The position numbers and the translations under genes are program-made. A model generated the notes under the pieces. That model saw only the letters and a program-made list of their open reading frames with translations. It ran no database searches and was not told the DNA's origin. From contig NC_067478.1 in NCBI RefSeq assembly GCF_947179515.1, forward strand, positions 24,668,266-24,732,265: a stretch of DNA of 64,000 nt, given 5' to 3'. Numbering within the stretch: position 1 is the first letter of the stretch; each line of letters starts with the position of its first letter. The DNA comes from Apodemus sylvaticus (lineage: Eukaryota > Chordata > Mammalia > Rodentia > Muridae). Shown piece by piece: positions 10,591 to 20,689 of this stretch.

Positions 10591-10860
10591 ACCTGCTAGT
10601 GGGGAGAAGAAATTATAAACAAAACAAACCAAAACTGGAGGCCACCGTATGTACTTCAGCTCAGCTAAGAAGAGTTCCAGGCTCTCCTCCCTATCCAGGA
10701 CATACAGAACGGCAGGAATACAAACAAGCTCTGCCCGATCCTAATCAACCTGAGTTGGCCAGCACGTCCTTCGTGTTGTTTCCTGACAATATCCCATAGA
10801 CTCAGAGCCCTGGCTGCGTACTGTTCTTCTAACCCAACCGCTCAACTAAAACCAAGTCCT
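10591..10860. other. Unassigned non-coding DNA
   Basis: No feature supported. Confidence 0.35.
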
Positions 10861-10861
10861 C

Positions 10862-11010
10862 AAGCCGGGAGCACGGTTTTAATCCCAGTATTTGGGAGGC
10901 AGAGCAGGCAGCTCTTTTGAGTTCAAGATTGTCTTGATCTATATAGAGTGAGTTCCGGGACAGACAGGGCTACACTGAACAATCCTGATTTGAAAAACAA
11001 AACAAAGCCC
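10862..11010 (+). repeat. B1 SINE
   Basis: 'cggttttaatcccagtattt', 'gggaggcagagcaggcag' and 'gggctacactgaacaatcct', then an A-rich tail. It directly precedes the PABPC pseudogene. Confidence 0.85.
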
Positions 11011-11052
11011 TAACAAATCAAATAAACAAAAAAGGGACTATTTCTCATTGAA

Positions 11053-11680
11053 CAGGTCAGGGTACCAGAACTCATCCATTCCAAAATACACCTGGTGCTA
11101 CCGCACAGCTGCTGCCTCACCACCATCCAGTACTATGAGGTCAGCTTCCTTGCAAGTTCCAGAAGTCTTGTCAACACACCCTGTGGCTAACACATCAACA
11201 CAGACACAGACAATGGGGATGCATCCTGCAGCTGCAGTCCGCACCATTCCCTGGCATAAATACCCCGTAGGAGTCCACAATCCCCAGAAGCATCTTAATA
11301 CACAGCCGTAAGTTACCCTGTATGAGCCTGCGGTTCATGTACAAAGTCAAGAACATTTACTACTTCCTTGTTGGCATCTATCCCACTCAAGAGCAAAAGA
11401 AAATGCTGAGTGAATGTCTGTTTCCTCTTATTCAGGCCATTGCTGTTAACATCGCCGGCGTGTTGTCGGACATTGATAACTCACAATGACCTCATATTCT
11501 CGAGTCTCCAGAGTTCCTCTGCTCTCAAGCTGATGGAGCTGTAGCTCAGTATAAGCCACCAAGCTAAAGAGTTTTCCCAGAAAGCAGCTAACAACACTAC
11601 CTGTTTAAAATTCATCAGGGATCATAAACAAAACACTTGTGTATCAACAACAACAACAAAAAATACATAAACTTTGAGGA
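11053..11680 (+). pseudogene. Pabpc1-ps: Processed pseudogene of cytoplasmic poly(A)-binding protein (PABPC1-like), C-terminal part
   Basis: The conceptual frame contains hallmarks of the PABPC linker and C-terminal region: 'ANTSTQTQTMG', 'AVRTIP', 'NPQKHLN', then 'LFPLIQA' and 'DIDNS' from the MLLE (PABC) domain, and a residual 'LESPE'. These follow the parent's order without introns. A Gln codon has become TAA (11,309-11,311), and frameshifts and deletions interrupt the MLLE part; the four RRM domains are absent, so this is a 5'-truncated dead retrocopy. Resemblance continues past the stop into the parent 3'UTR ('tttaaaattcatcagggatc', then an A-rich end), which indicates an mRNA origin. 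It is bracketed by B1 elements. The PABPC1 assignment over other cytoplasmic paralogues rests on the UTR match from memory. Confidence 0.87.
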
Positions 11681-11688
11681 TTTTCCAG

Positions 11689-11992
11689 GATGTGGCAGTG
11701 CATGCCTTTAATCCTAGCACTGGGAGGCAGACACAGGTAGATCTATGAGTTCAAGGCCAGACTGAGTGAGTTTCAGAACAGCCAGGGCTACACAGAGAAA
11801 TCATTTTGTTTTGTTTGTTTTGATTTTTTTAAAACAAGAATTTTATTTTTTAAGATAAGGTCTCTTTACATAGACTTAGCTATTGTGGAACTCTCTACAC
11901 AGACCAGGCTGCCTCCTAACTCAACAGAGATCTGCCAGTCTCTGTCTCCCAAGTGCTGGATTTAAGGCATGGGTCACTACATTCAGCAAGAT
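11689..11992. repeat. Inverted pair of B1 SINEs (+ then -)
   Basis: B1 plus strand at about 11,689-11,810 ('gcatgcctttaatcctagca') and B1 minus strand at about 11,850-11,992 ('ctcccaagtgctggattta') with about 40 bases between. A transcript across both could fold into a hairpin. Confidence 0.85.
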
Positions 11993-12049
11993 TTTTAAAT
12001 AGTTCGGAAAAGATTGCAAAAATACAAAACAAAATTTAAAAGGAGAGAC

Positions 12050-12200
12050 AACTGCTGGGTGTGGTGGCATACAACTTTAATCCCACCACACAGAAGGCAA
12101 GGATAGCCTGGTCTATGTAGAGAGTACTAGACCAATTAAGGCTACATAGAAACCCTGTCTCAAAAACAAACAAACAAAAACAAAAAACAAGGAAAGAAAT
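12050..12200 (+). repeat. B1 SINE, diverged
   Basis: 'ctgggtgtggtggcataca' to 'aaccctgtctcaaaaac', with internal deletion, then a CAAA-rich tail. Confidence 0.85.
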
Positions 12201-12317
12201 TTTTGAACCTGAGCAAACAAAATATCATGTCTAATAAATAATGTTTGTTCTAGATTATTTGATTTAAAAATCACACATACACACACACACAGAGTAAATA
12301 CAAGAAAAAATTGTGTT

Positions 12318-12420
12318 TTGGTTTTTTCTCTGACTGTCCTAGAACTTGATCTGTAGGCCAGGCTGACCTTGAACTCAGAGATCCACCTGCCTCTGCCTCA
12401 CAAGTGCTGGGACTAAAGCT
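12318..12420 (-). repeat. B1 SINE, partial
   Basis: 'taggccaggctgaccttgaa', 'ctgcctctgcctcacaagtg'. The 5' end is missing. Confidence 0.8.
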
Positions 12421-12594
12421 AAACTTGTTTTATAGACACTACCAAAAGATTTTTCAGCAAAATAATAAAAAAAAATTCAAGGAATTATTTTCTTGAAATT
12501 TGGAATCTTTTTTAAAGGTCTACACCACCACTTCTGGTTTCGTAATTCTTTACTGAGGAATAGCTTAAGATATCATTCCATTTTAAAAAATAAG

Positions 12595-12808
12595 GAGCTG
12601 AAGAAGTGGCCCAGCAGTTAAGAACACTGTCGTTCTCACAGAGGACCCAGGTTCCACTCCCAGTACCGCCATGATGCATCACAGCCATCCATAACTCCCG
12701 TGCCAGAGGATCCCATGCCTCTGGCCTCCACGGGCTCGGGAGATACATGCAATACACATATATACATGCAGGCAATACAGTTACATGCATAAAATAAACA
12801 CATCTAAA
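12595..12808 (+). repeat. B3 SINE
   Basis: 'gctgaagaagtggcccagca', 'ggttccactcccagtacc', 'cctctggcctccacgggctc' and 'catgcaggcaatacagttac' are the B3 landmarks in order. Confidence 0.85.
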
Positions 12809-13084
12809 AGATAAAAAATAGAACTGATAACTGGGCAAGGAAACATTTGGATTATAAAAGTCTGCTCCAATATAAGTTCCTTAAATAGTGGTGGGATGGC
12901 GGATGGTGGAGAAGACAAGAAAGAAAATTAATCTGTAAGTTTATTGTTTACACACACACACACACAGCATCCAAGATTTGCCTTGAACTTCAACTTAAAG
13001 CAGTCCTCCTCTCTCAGCTGCACAGGTGCTGCTGGAATCAATGCTCCAACACACCCAAGGTGTGCAAGCATAGATTTCTTTTTC

Positions 13085-13370
13085 TTCTTTGAGACAGTTA
13101 CACTATATAGATAAGGTTGGCCCTAAAGTCATAAAGGCTTAATTGCCTGTGTCTCTGAGGGCTGGGATCAAAGTGTGTGTCACTATACCCACTGTGAATA
13201 ATTTGGGTTTTGTTTTGTTTTGTTTTGTTTTGTTTTTCAAGATAGTTTCTCTGTGTAACAACCCTGGCTGTCTTGGTAATTCACTCTGTAAACTTAAACA
13301 CACAGAGATCTACCTGCCCCTGCTTCCTGAGTGCTGGGACTAAAGGCCTGAACCACCGTCACCTGGCTAG
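13085..13370 (-). repeat. Two antisense B1 SINEs
   Basis: A diverged unit at about 13,085-13,190 and a clearer one at 13,215-13,370 ('accctggctgtcttggtaat', 'gagtgctgggactaaagg'). They are separated by (TTTTG)n. Confidence 0.75.
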
Positions 13371-13399
13371 AATTTTTAAGACATGAAACACAATAAAAA

Positions 13400-13830
13400 T
13401 TAGGGAAAGAGTCAGGCAGTTGCTTATAATCCTGGCATTTTATCCGAGATAGGATGAGCTCTGTCAGTTTGAGGGCAGCCTGGGCTACAGAGTGCATTCC
13501 AGGCCAGTCTAACCTGTAGCATGAGACCCGTAGTTAAGAGAACTTGCTGCTCTTCCAGAGAACCTGAGTTCAGATCCCAGAGACTATATCAGGTGGCTCA
13601 CAGCTATCAATGTCTCTCCTCCAGGGATCCAAAGCCTCTGACCTCCAAGTGAGCCTGCACTATACTCACATGCTCAGACAGACCCACATGCACATTCACA
13701 CACTATACATAATTAAAAATGATGAAAATAAAGCTTTACAAAGCTATAAGATGGATCAGTCATGAAAGGAAAAAACTCAGTTCCCAAAACCTGTCCTCTG
13801 ACCTCCACACGAGTATATCGCGCACGCGCG

Positions 13831-13863
<33 letters not shown>

Positions 13864-13885
13864 ATGCATACACACATGCTAAATA
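13400..13885 (+). repeat. SINE cluster: B4-like, B3, and CA-tailed tRNA SINE
   Basis: 13,400-13,530 is B1/B4-like; 13,535-13,735 is B3-type ('agaacctgagttcagatccc', 'gcctctgacctccaagtg'); 13,740-13,885 ends in 'cctgtcctctgacctccaca', a CGCG-containing segment and a CA run. All are on the plus strand. Confidence 0.7.
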
Positions 13886-14029
13886 AATGATAAATTAGAC
13901 ATTAGAGTCGATCATGTATAGATGACATCGTCAGTAAATCTGAACTTTTCTGTAAAATATTGCAAACAGAGCCATTCTTCTTCACTTACTTGTATTTATA
14001 GTAGAAAATGCATTTCTTCCTGGTTCAAA

Positions 14030-14240
14030 GAGGGGGAGGAGGGGCCCCTGGTTCTGGAAAGACTCAGTACAGCCATATAGGGGAATACCAGAACAGGGAA
14101 GTGGGAAGGGGTAGATGGGGGAACAGGGGGAGGGAAGAGGGCTTATGGGACTTTAGAGTGGGGAGCCAGAAAAGGGGAAATCAATTGAAATGCAAATAAA
14201 GAATCTATCGAATTAACAAAAAGAAAAAAGAAAAAAAGTA
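14030..14240 (+). mobile_element. L1 3' end, 5'-truncated
   Basis: The mouse L1 3' UTR is recognisable from 'gcccctggttctggaaagac' through 'acagggaagtgggaaggggt' and 'ggcttatgggacttt' to 'aaatgcaaataaagaatcta' and an A-rich tail. Only the last 200 bases of the element are present. The same 3' UTR type occurs at 52,060-52,255. Confidence 0.88.
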
Positions 14241-14268
14241 ACCATGCTCCAAGTCCTGCCTGCGCCAG

Positions 14269-14350
14269 AGAGGACCCGGAGAGGACCCGGAGAGGACCCG
14301 GAAAGGACCCGGAGAGGGCACGGAGAGGGCCCGGAGAGGGCCCGGAGAGC
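14269..14350. repeat. 11-bp GC-rich minisatellite, about 7 copies
   Basis: The unit 'agaggacccgg' repeats from 14,269 with variants 'aaaggacccgg', 'agagggcacgg' and 'agagggcccgg'. Two copies of 'ggtcccagg' follow. It starts about 30 bases after the L1 A-tail. The unit is not a multiple of 3, so frames through it are chance. Confidence 0.93.
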
Positions 14351-14354
14351 GTTT

Positions 14355-14615
14355 ATTGCTGGTCCCAGGGGTCCCAGGGGCCCAGAGCTCCAGACACTGA
14401 GTCATCGGAACACATCACCTGCGAAGCTCATTCAAGGAGCCGAGGGGAAGTGGGGGCACAATTTCAGGATGCTTGCGAGGTGAACTCTGTGCTGTGGTGG
14501 CTTGTGTTATGTCCTTGGGGGTCACTTGATGGCATAGATAGCCAGGTGTGTTCTCTCTACGTTTTCTCTTCCAAATAGCAGATAACTTAATTACTTAGAG
14601 TCAAACATGGAAAAA
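14355..14615. other. Unassigned non-coding DNA
   Basis: No gene or confident repeat seen. Confidence 0.35.
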
Positions 14616-14619
14616 AGGT

Positions 14620-15735
14620 TTCTCGCTGGGGTGTGTTGGCATATGTCTGTGGTCCTTCCCCTTAGAGACAGAGGTAAAAGGAACAGGAGGAGGTCAAGGC
14701 CAGCAAGTTCCACAGTGAGTTTAAGGCCATGTACAGGTAGAGGTGAATCATATATGCATGCATACACACACACAGACACATACACACATACAAGCATGTG
14801 CAATGAAATACATGCATATATAAATTCTTTCAGACAGGGTTGTCCCCCTAAAGGAAGATTTGCGGTGTCTAATCCTCCTGCCTCCGGAGTGCTTTGATCT
14901 CAGTAGTGCTGGGATTACTGGCACGGGCTGCCAGGCCAGTTCCTGTATTGCTGCCGATGGAGCCCAGGGCCTCTTAGATGCTAAGCAAGCACACTACCAA
15001 CTGAGCTGCATCTCCAGACCAATTTTTGAGGGAGGGGGGAACTCCTATTTTGAGATAGGGTCTTATTTTGTAACTTACTATGCAGCCCAGACCCATTTTA
15101 GATTCAAGGCAAGCCTCCTGCCTCAGCCTCCCTAGTATTGTAATTGAATGCACAAATGACTATAATTGTTTACATTTTCTTTTGGATTTTTTGTTTTGTT
15201 TTTGTTTGTGTTTGTGTTTTTCAGACCTCACTCCCTTCATACTTCACTCCATAGAGTCAGTATGGACCGGAACTGACTGCGTAGTCCAGGCTGGCCCTGA
15301 ACTCTTGGCGAACCTCTTATCCCATCCTCTCTACTCTTGGCAATACAGAAATGCACTACTACAACCAATTTTATTTTGGAGACACAGAAAGGAAGAGAAG
15401 AATATGTATAAAAGCCAGACACATGGGCTCCTGTCAATAATCTTAGAACTGAAAGCTGGGGCAAGAGAATTTCAAGTTCAGGGTTAGACTGGGCTACCTA
15501 AAGAGGTCCTTTAAAAAAAAATTTAGATTTTTAGTGGTGCAGTGCTCACCTGGTATGTTCTTCTCCCCGACCCTGCCCTCCACCTTCCTCCTCCTCTTTT
15601 CTTTGACTTTGTTTGTCATTAAGGCAAGGTTCCTGCTTAGTCACCCAGGGTTCAGGGCGACCTGGAACACACCGTCTGTTTGCCTCTTGCCTAATGCTGG
15701 AATTATGGACATGTGCCACCACACCAGGCTACAAT
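14620..15735. repeat. Patchwork of diverged B1/B4/ID SINEs on both strands
   Basis: Plus-strand B1-like near 14,620-14,720; minus-strand B1-like near 14,825-14,940; ID-like minus near 14,945-15,022 ('agcaagcacactaccaactg'); further minus-strand units near 15,045-15,150, 15,225-15,365 and 15,615-15,732; a plus-strand B4-like unit near 15,400-15,510. Confidence 0.55.
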
Positions 15736-15767
15736 GTATGTTTCCTATTCACCTTTAGGAAATGTGG

Positions 15768-15958
15768 TCTAGCCAGGCAGTAGTGACCGTACACCTTTAA
15801 TCCCAGCACTTGGGAGGCAGAGGCAGAGGCAGGCGGATTTTTGAGTTCGAGGCCAGCCTGGTCTACAGAGTGAGTTCCAAGACAGCCAGGGCTACACAGA
15901 GAAACCCTGTCTGGAAAAAAACAAACAAACAAACAAACAAAACAACAACAACAAAAAA
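15768..15958 (+). repeat. B1 SINE with a small internal duplication
   Basis: Near-consensus from 'gccaggcagtagtgaccgta' to 'gaaaccctgtctgg', with an extra 'aggcag' after 'ggaggcagaggcag'. The tail is (CAAA)n and AACAAC. Confidence 0.95.
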
Positions 15959-16091
15959 AGAAAATATGGTCTGAGGTCTGGGATATGTAGTTCAGTGATG
16001 GGATGTTTGCTCGGCATGCACCAGGAACTCTTGACTCTCAGCAACCAGAGGACAGAAAGACAGAAGCCACACCTGGAATCCCAGCTCTTTT

Positions 16092-16255
16092 TTTTTTTTT
16101 CCCCCCCGAGACAGGGTTTCTCTGCATAGACCTGGCTGTCCTGGAACTCACTCTGTAGACCAGGCTGGCCTTGAACTCAGAAATCCGCCTGCCTCTGCCT
16201 CCCAAGTGGTGGGAATAAAGGCGTACGCTGCCTCCTCCACCACCACCACCTGGTC
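16092..16255 (-). repeat. B1 SINE with a 16-bp target-site duplication
   Basis: The element is bracketed by perfect copies of 'gaatcccagctctttt' at 16,076-16,091 and 16,256-16,271. The intact duplication and near-consensus body indicate a young insertion. Confidence 0.95.
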
Positions 16256-16274
16256 GAATCCCAGCTCTTTTATG

Positions 16275-16412
16275 TCCAAGTTATTACTCTGTGTAGCCCT
16301 GGCTGTCTTGGAACTCACTTCATAGACCAGGCTGGCTTTGAACTCACAGACATCTGCCTGCCTCTGCCTCCCAAGTCCTGGAATTATAGGTGTGTTCCAC
16401 TATGCCAGGCAT
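16275..16412 (-). repeat. B1 SINE
   Basis: 'tgtgtagccctggctgtctt' to 'ccactatgccaggca'. Lies directly next to the preceding B1, same strand. Confidence 0.9.
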
Positions 16413-16474
16413 TTTTATTACATTTTTAAGGTGTATATTCATATGTGTATATACATATATGTATATGCAAAAGA

Positions 16475-16665
16475 CCAGGCAGTGGTAGCGCACACCTGTA
16501 ATCCCAGCACTTGGGAGGCAGAGGCAGGCGGATTTCTGAGTTCGAGGCCAGCCTGGTCTACAGAGTGAGTTCCAAGACAGCCAGGGCTATACAGAGAAAC
16601 CCTGTCTCAAAAAAACCAAATCAAAAAATCAAAAAACAAAACAAAACAAAAAAACAAAAAGCAAA
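16475..16665 (+). repeat. B1 SINE
   Basis: Near-consensus from 'accaggcagtggtagcgcac' to 'accctgtctcaaaaaaacc', then a long A-rich tail. Inverted relative to the two B1s just upstream. Confidence 0.96.
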
Positions 16666-16824
16666 ATAATGTGTGTATGCTTGTGTGTGCAGGTTCACAA
16701 ACATCATGTCATATGTATAGAGATCAGAGGACTTGACCCTCTCCTACAGTGTGAGTCCTAGGGATAGATCCCCAGGGTCTTTATCCACTGTTCTATCTCA
16801 TTCATTCTTTTTTTTTTTTTGAAA

Positions 16825-17165
16825 TTATGTATATATGTGTAAGGAGGGGGTTAGAAGAGATGTATACCTGTGTGCAGGTGTTTGGTGAAGGTCAGAGGCA
16901 CTGGGTCCCCACAGAGCTAGAGTTAGAGGTGGTGTGACCCTCCCCAAGAGAGTGCTGGGAACCAAATCCAGTCTTCAAGAATGAGCATGTGTTCTTATCT
17001 GGCCATTTCCCCAGCCCTGCTTTTGGCTTTTGAAACAGGCTCTACATATGGAGTCCCCATTGACTTCTGACTCTCTCTGTATTTGAGGCTCCCCTTGAAT
17101 TCCTGATCCTCCTGCAGTATCTTCCCAAGGTGCCAGATTATGGGTGTGTACCACCTAACAGGTTT
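16825..17165 (-). repeat. B3 SINE, then diverged B1/B4-like unit
   Basis: 16,825-17,018 has 'gtgaaggtcagaggcac', 'gtgctgggaaccaaatcc' and 'ggccatttccccagccc'. 17,020-17,165 is B1/B4-like. Confidence 0.75.
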
Positions 17166-17426
17166 AGAAGAGATTGGTTCGTGGAAGCAGATAGGCTGAA
17201 AAAAACAAAAAGCAGAAACAAAGAACAATAGAATAGTAACTGACTAGTTAGCAGCAGATTACCTTGTTTGTGTAAAGATAAAAGGAGAAAAAATGTCGTT
17301 ATCCCCTCTGCTGATAATTCAGGAAATGTGGTGTTGTTTGTGCAATACTGGTTTATTTAAGGTCAGACAATCACCTTAGTTTTGGTGTAGAGACATCGAA
17401 CTTGAATTAGTTAAGTGTTTGTTTTG

Positions 17427-17610
17427 TTCTCTTTTTCTTCCTTCCTCTCTTCCTCCCTTCCTTTCTTTTTTCCCTCCTTTCTTTCCTCCCTCCCTCCCTC
17501 CCTCCCTCCCTCCTTCCCTCCTTCCCTCCTTCCCTCCTTCCCTCCTTCCTTCCTTCCTTCCTTCCTTCCTTCCTTCCTCCCTCCCTCCCTCCCTCCCTCC
17601 CTCCCTCCCT

Positions 17611-17709
<99 letters not shown>

Positions 17710-17710
17710 T
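17427..17710. repeat. 284-nt uninterrupted polypyrimidine tract
   Basis: I see no purine between these positions on the plus strand. Blocks run TTCC/TCCC, then (TTCC)n, (CCCT)n, (TC)n and (TTTC)n. The long Ser/Leu/Pro frames across it are compositional. The tract joins the A-tail side of an antisense B1. Confidence 0.97.
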
Positions 17711-17711
17711 G

Positions 17712-17845
17712 GAGACAGGGTTTCTCTGTGAAATGCTGGCTGTCCTGAACTATAGAGGAGGCCTTGGACTCAGAGACCCACCTTCCTCTGCCTCCCAAGG
17801 GCTGGATTGAAAGGGGTTCACCCCTACCTCTCACCTCCCAGCAAT
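17712..17845 (-). repeat. B1 SINE, diverged
   Basis: 'ggagacagggtttctctgtg', 'cctctgcctcccaaggg'. A more diverged minus-strand unit follows at 17,890-18,030. Confidence 0.85.
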
Positions 17846-18034
17846 TGGTGACTCTTGACTGTTTCGTGTTTTGTTTGGATCTGTTTTTTTATTTTATAAA
17901 GCAAGGTCTCATATAACACAGACTAGACTCAGACTTGTTATACAGCTGAGGCTGGACTTAAACTCTTGATCCTCCTGCTCCTGCCGTCCCTAGTGCTGAG
18001 ATCAGAGGCATATGACATCGCGCTCAGCTTCCGT

Positions 18035-19140
18035 TTTGATTGTGGCCTTTCTGTGCGGGAGCTTAGTCCCAAACAGTGATCTCCTGTCGTTCATATTTAA
18101 CAATGGCAAATGGTTATTCTAATTCATACACAGTCTGCTGCTACCCTGGCAGCCCTCCAGGGTAGCTCTCCTTCGAGTTGGCTGAAACCCAGGTTGCTCC
18201 TCCTTGTGGACTCAGCACTCAAGAAGGAAAGGACCTAGAGAAACACACAATGATTTGGTTCTCCACACAGCACCTCACTACGTGGTTCCGGCTGGCCATG
18301 GACTCCCCATCCTCCTGCCTCAATCTCCTGGGTCTTGGGGTTACAGGTGTCTGCCACACACCAGCTGGCACTGCAATTAAGACCTAGGGGCTTTTCCCCC
18401 TGGGGTGGGGGTGGGGTAAGTTACTTATTAGATTGTGTTCTTGCTTTTTTTGAGTTTTGCTGTTTATTTGTTGCTTTTGAAATACTAAGAGATCAAACCC
18501 AGGATTTCTTTACCCAGGTTCCTTCCTGCCACAGGGCCGCAGGGCCACAGGCCTCTTCCCTGAGTTGTTTTTGTTTGTGCATTTGTTTGTTTTGAGACAG
18601 GGTCTCCAGGAGCCCTGGCTAACTTCACACTAAGTATGTAGCTAAGAATGGCCTGCCCTTGTGATCCCTCTGCCTCCCTCTCCCAACTTGTGCTATTGCA
18701 AAGTCGCCCAAGCTGTTGTTTGTGCCGGCAGTGCTTTTAACCATCCCTCTTCCTTTTAAGTCAGAACTTCCATGAACTTAAGCTATCTGTGCCTTCTTTG
18801 GGGGACCTTCACTTCCCCTCTAACTAAGCCTACCCCCCTATTATTATTTGCTTTTACAACACCAGGCGCCCCGACTTCATGTCACTTAGATGTAATTTGC
18901 AGTTAATCATGTGATGACTTCATTTATGACTGTTTCTTCCGCTGCTGCCCCAGCTGCAGGAATCCTGTTGTTTTGTTCATTCTCCTGTCTCCACCCCTGC
19001 CTCCCAGTGCCTTTGACTGATGCTGAAAGGAAGAACAAATAGTCTCCAGACTCCAGGAATGTTTTCCCACTTTTAAAATGTATTGAGAACCAATGCCTAT
19101 GTGAATTTATTTGGGTGGCTTTTTGTTTTGTTTAAGATTT
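18035..19140. other. Mostly unassigned DNA with two diverged antisense SINEs
   Basis: Diverged B1-type units lie at about 18,240-18,380 and 18,590-18,720. 18,740-19,140 appears unique and shows no frame or splice structure. Confidence 0.4.
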
Positions 19141-19144
19141 ATTT

Positions 19145-19500
19145 GTGAGTGTGTGTGTGTGTGTGTGTACTAGGGATTGAAGTAGGGGGGTATTTAAATG
19201 CTAAAGTCTCTACTATTATTGGCTGGGAATCAGCTGATCCCTACCGAAGGCTTTCAGACTTTTATGTACTGGAACAAAGAATGGAACAGATACACATTAT
19301 AGCAGAAACAGGGACAGTTTTTTAAGGAAAAGATGTACTTCCAGGGGCGAAGAGCCTCAGAACAAGAGAGTTCATTAGCTTAAACTGAGGCAGTATAGAA
19401 AGACCAGTAATTTATGGGGACACAGAGAGAAAGAACCCCTTTAGTCAGGAGTCTGGTTGAACCCTCTGGCAGCTGAAAACAAAAATCCAACCATGATTAA
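19145..19500. other. Short (TG)n, then unassigned DNA
   Basis: A 22-base TG run is followed by about 320 bases without a recognisable feature. Confidence 0.4.
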
Positions 19501-19504
19501 TATT

Positions 19505-19890
19505 TGCTTGGCATGAGTGGTGGCAGACACCTTTAACCCCAGCACTCGAGAGATATAGAAAAGTGGATCTCCGTGAGTCTGAGGGAAACCTGGTCCTCAC
19601 AGTATATTCCAGTGAAATCAGAGCTACATACTGAGACCCTGAGCATGGTGGTGGTGGTAGATATTCCTTCCGTCCCAGCTAACTGATCTCTAGAGGCCAT
19701 CCCAGCACAGAGTGAGTTCCATGACAGCCAGGGCTACACAGACAAACCCCAGCTCAAACAAACAAAAACCCCAAAAAAATACAGAACAAAACCAAACAAA
19801 CTCAAACCAAGAGAAAACAAAAAACATGAGACCCTGTCTCGAAACAAACAAACAAAACAAAAACACACAAACAGAGGAAAAAAAGAACAT
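19505..19890 (+). repeat. B4-like SINE then partial B1 with long A-rich tail
   Basis: 19,505-19,660 is B4/B1-like; 19,700-19,770 has 'agtgagttccatgacagcca' and 'gggctacacagacaaacccc'. The CAAA-rich tail runs to about 19,880. Confidence 0.7.
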
Positions 19891-20159
19891 CAACATGGTT
19901 GAAATCAGAATTTGTAGCCTGAGTGTTCTGTGGAGAAAACGGGAGATACAGACAGAGCTATCTAGAAACTGGTGGGCTCTCTAGCTTGGCTTATACAGTA
20001 GAAATATGGGCAAAGAAGGCCAGCCTCAAATAAGGCAAAAGGGGTTACTGACACTCAAAGCTGTCCACTGACCTCGCCGTACATACGCCACAGGACGCAT
20101 TTGCATACCTGCACTTATGGATGCACAAATGCATCCATGCACACACATATCATACATAC

Positions 20160-20369
20160 TGTTGTCGGTATTCTGTCTAAGCTCCACCCCACGCCTACCT
20201 GGCAATAGCCAGGTATGCCCCGCCCCATAGATCTGGCCCACTATAAAAGGGGCTACTTGCCCCTCCTCTCTCTCTTTGCTCTCTCCTCTCTCCCACATAT
20301 TCTCACCTCTCTGCCCCTTGGGCTCTCTTCCCCCCCACCACGTGGTCATGGCCGGCCTCCACTCCACTT

Positions 20370-20410
<41 letters not shown>

Positions 20411-20586
20411 CCCTACCACTAACTCCCATCCCCTACCCTGAATAAACGCTATTCTATACCATGCCTGTGTGTGTGTGGTCCCTCAGGGGGAAGAGGTGCC
20501 CTGACAAGGGCCTGCCTGGGCACTCCCTTCCCCCACACCACTGTGCCACACTCCCTTGACCCCCATCCTCTCTTTTTAAGCCCTTC
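20160..20586 (+). mobile_element. Solo LTR of an endogenous retrovirus-like element
   Basis: A single LTR-like unit starts with TGTTG, carries a TATA box (CTATAAAAGG, 20,241-20,250), a pyrimidine-rich region with (TC)n, and an AATAAA signal (20,441-20,446) upstream of a TG-rich stretch. No internal viral coding sequence adjoins it, so it is most likely a solo LTR left by recombination. I did not assign a named family. Confidence 0.65.
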
Positions 20587-20587
20587 A

Positions 20588-20675
20588 TTTTATAGTGGGC
20601 CAGATCTATGGAGCGGGGCATTCCTGGCTATTGCCAGGTAGGCGTGGGGCAGAGCTTAGACAGAATATACCAACA
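20588..20675 (-). mobile_element. 5' fragment of the same LTR type, inverted
   Basis: The reverse complement begins 'tgttggtatattctgtctaa' and matches the first 85 bases of the LTR at 20,160, including 'ctacctggcaatagccagg' and the block up to the TATA box. It forms an inverted repeat with 20,160-20,245. Confidence 0.75.
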
Positions 20676-20689
20676 GTTGTGTTTATAAA

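Noticed and set aside
17376..17834. Long Ser/Leu/Pro-rich and Lys/Glu/Arg-rich frames of 109-152 codons
   Set aside because: They are produced by a polypyrimidine simple-sequence tract plus an antisense B1, not by coding constraint.
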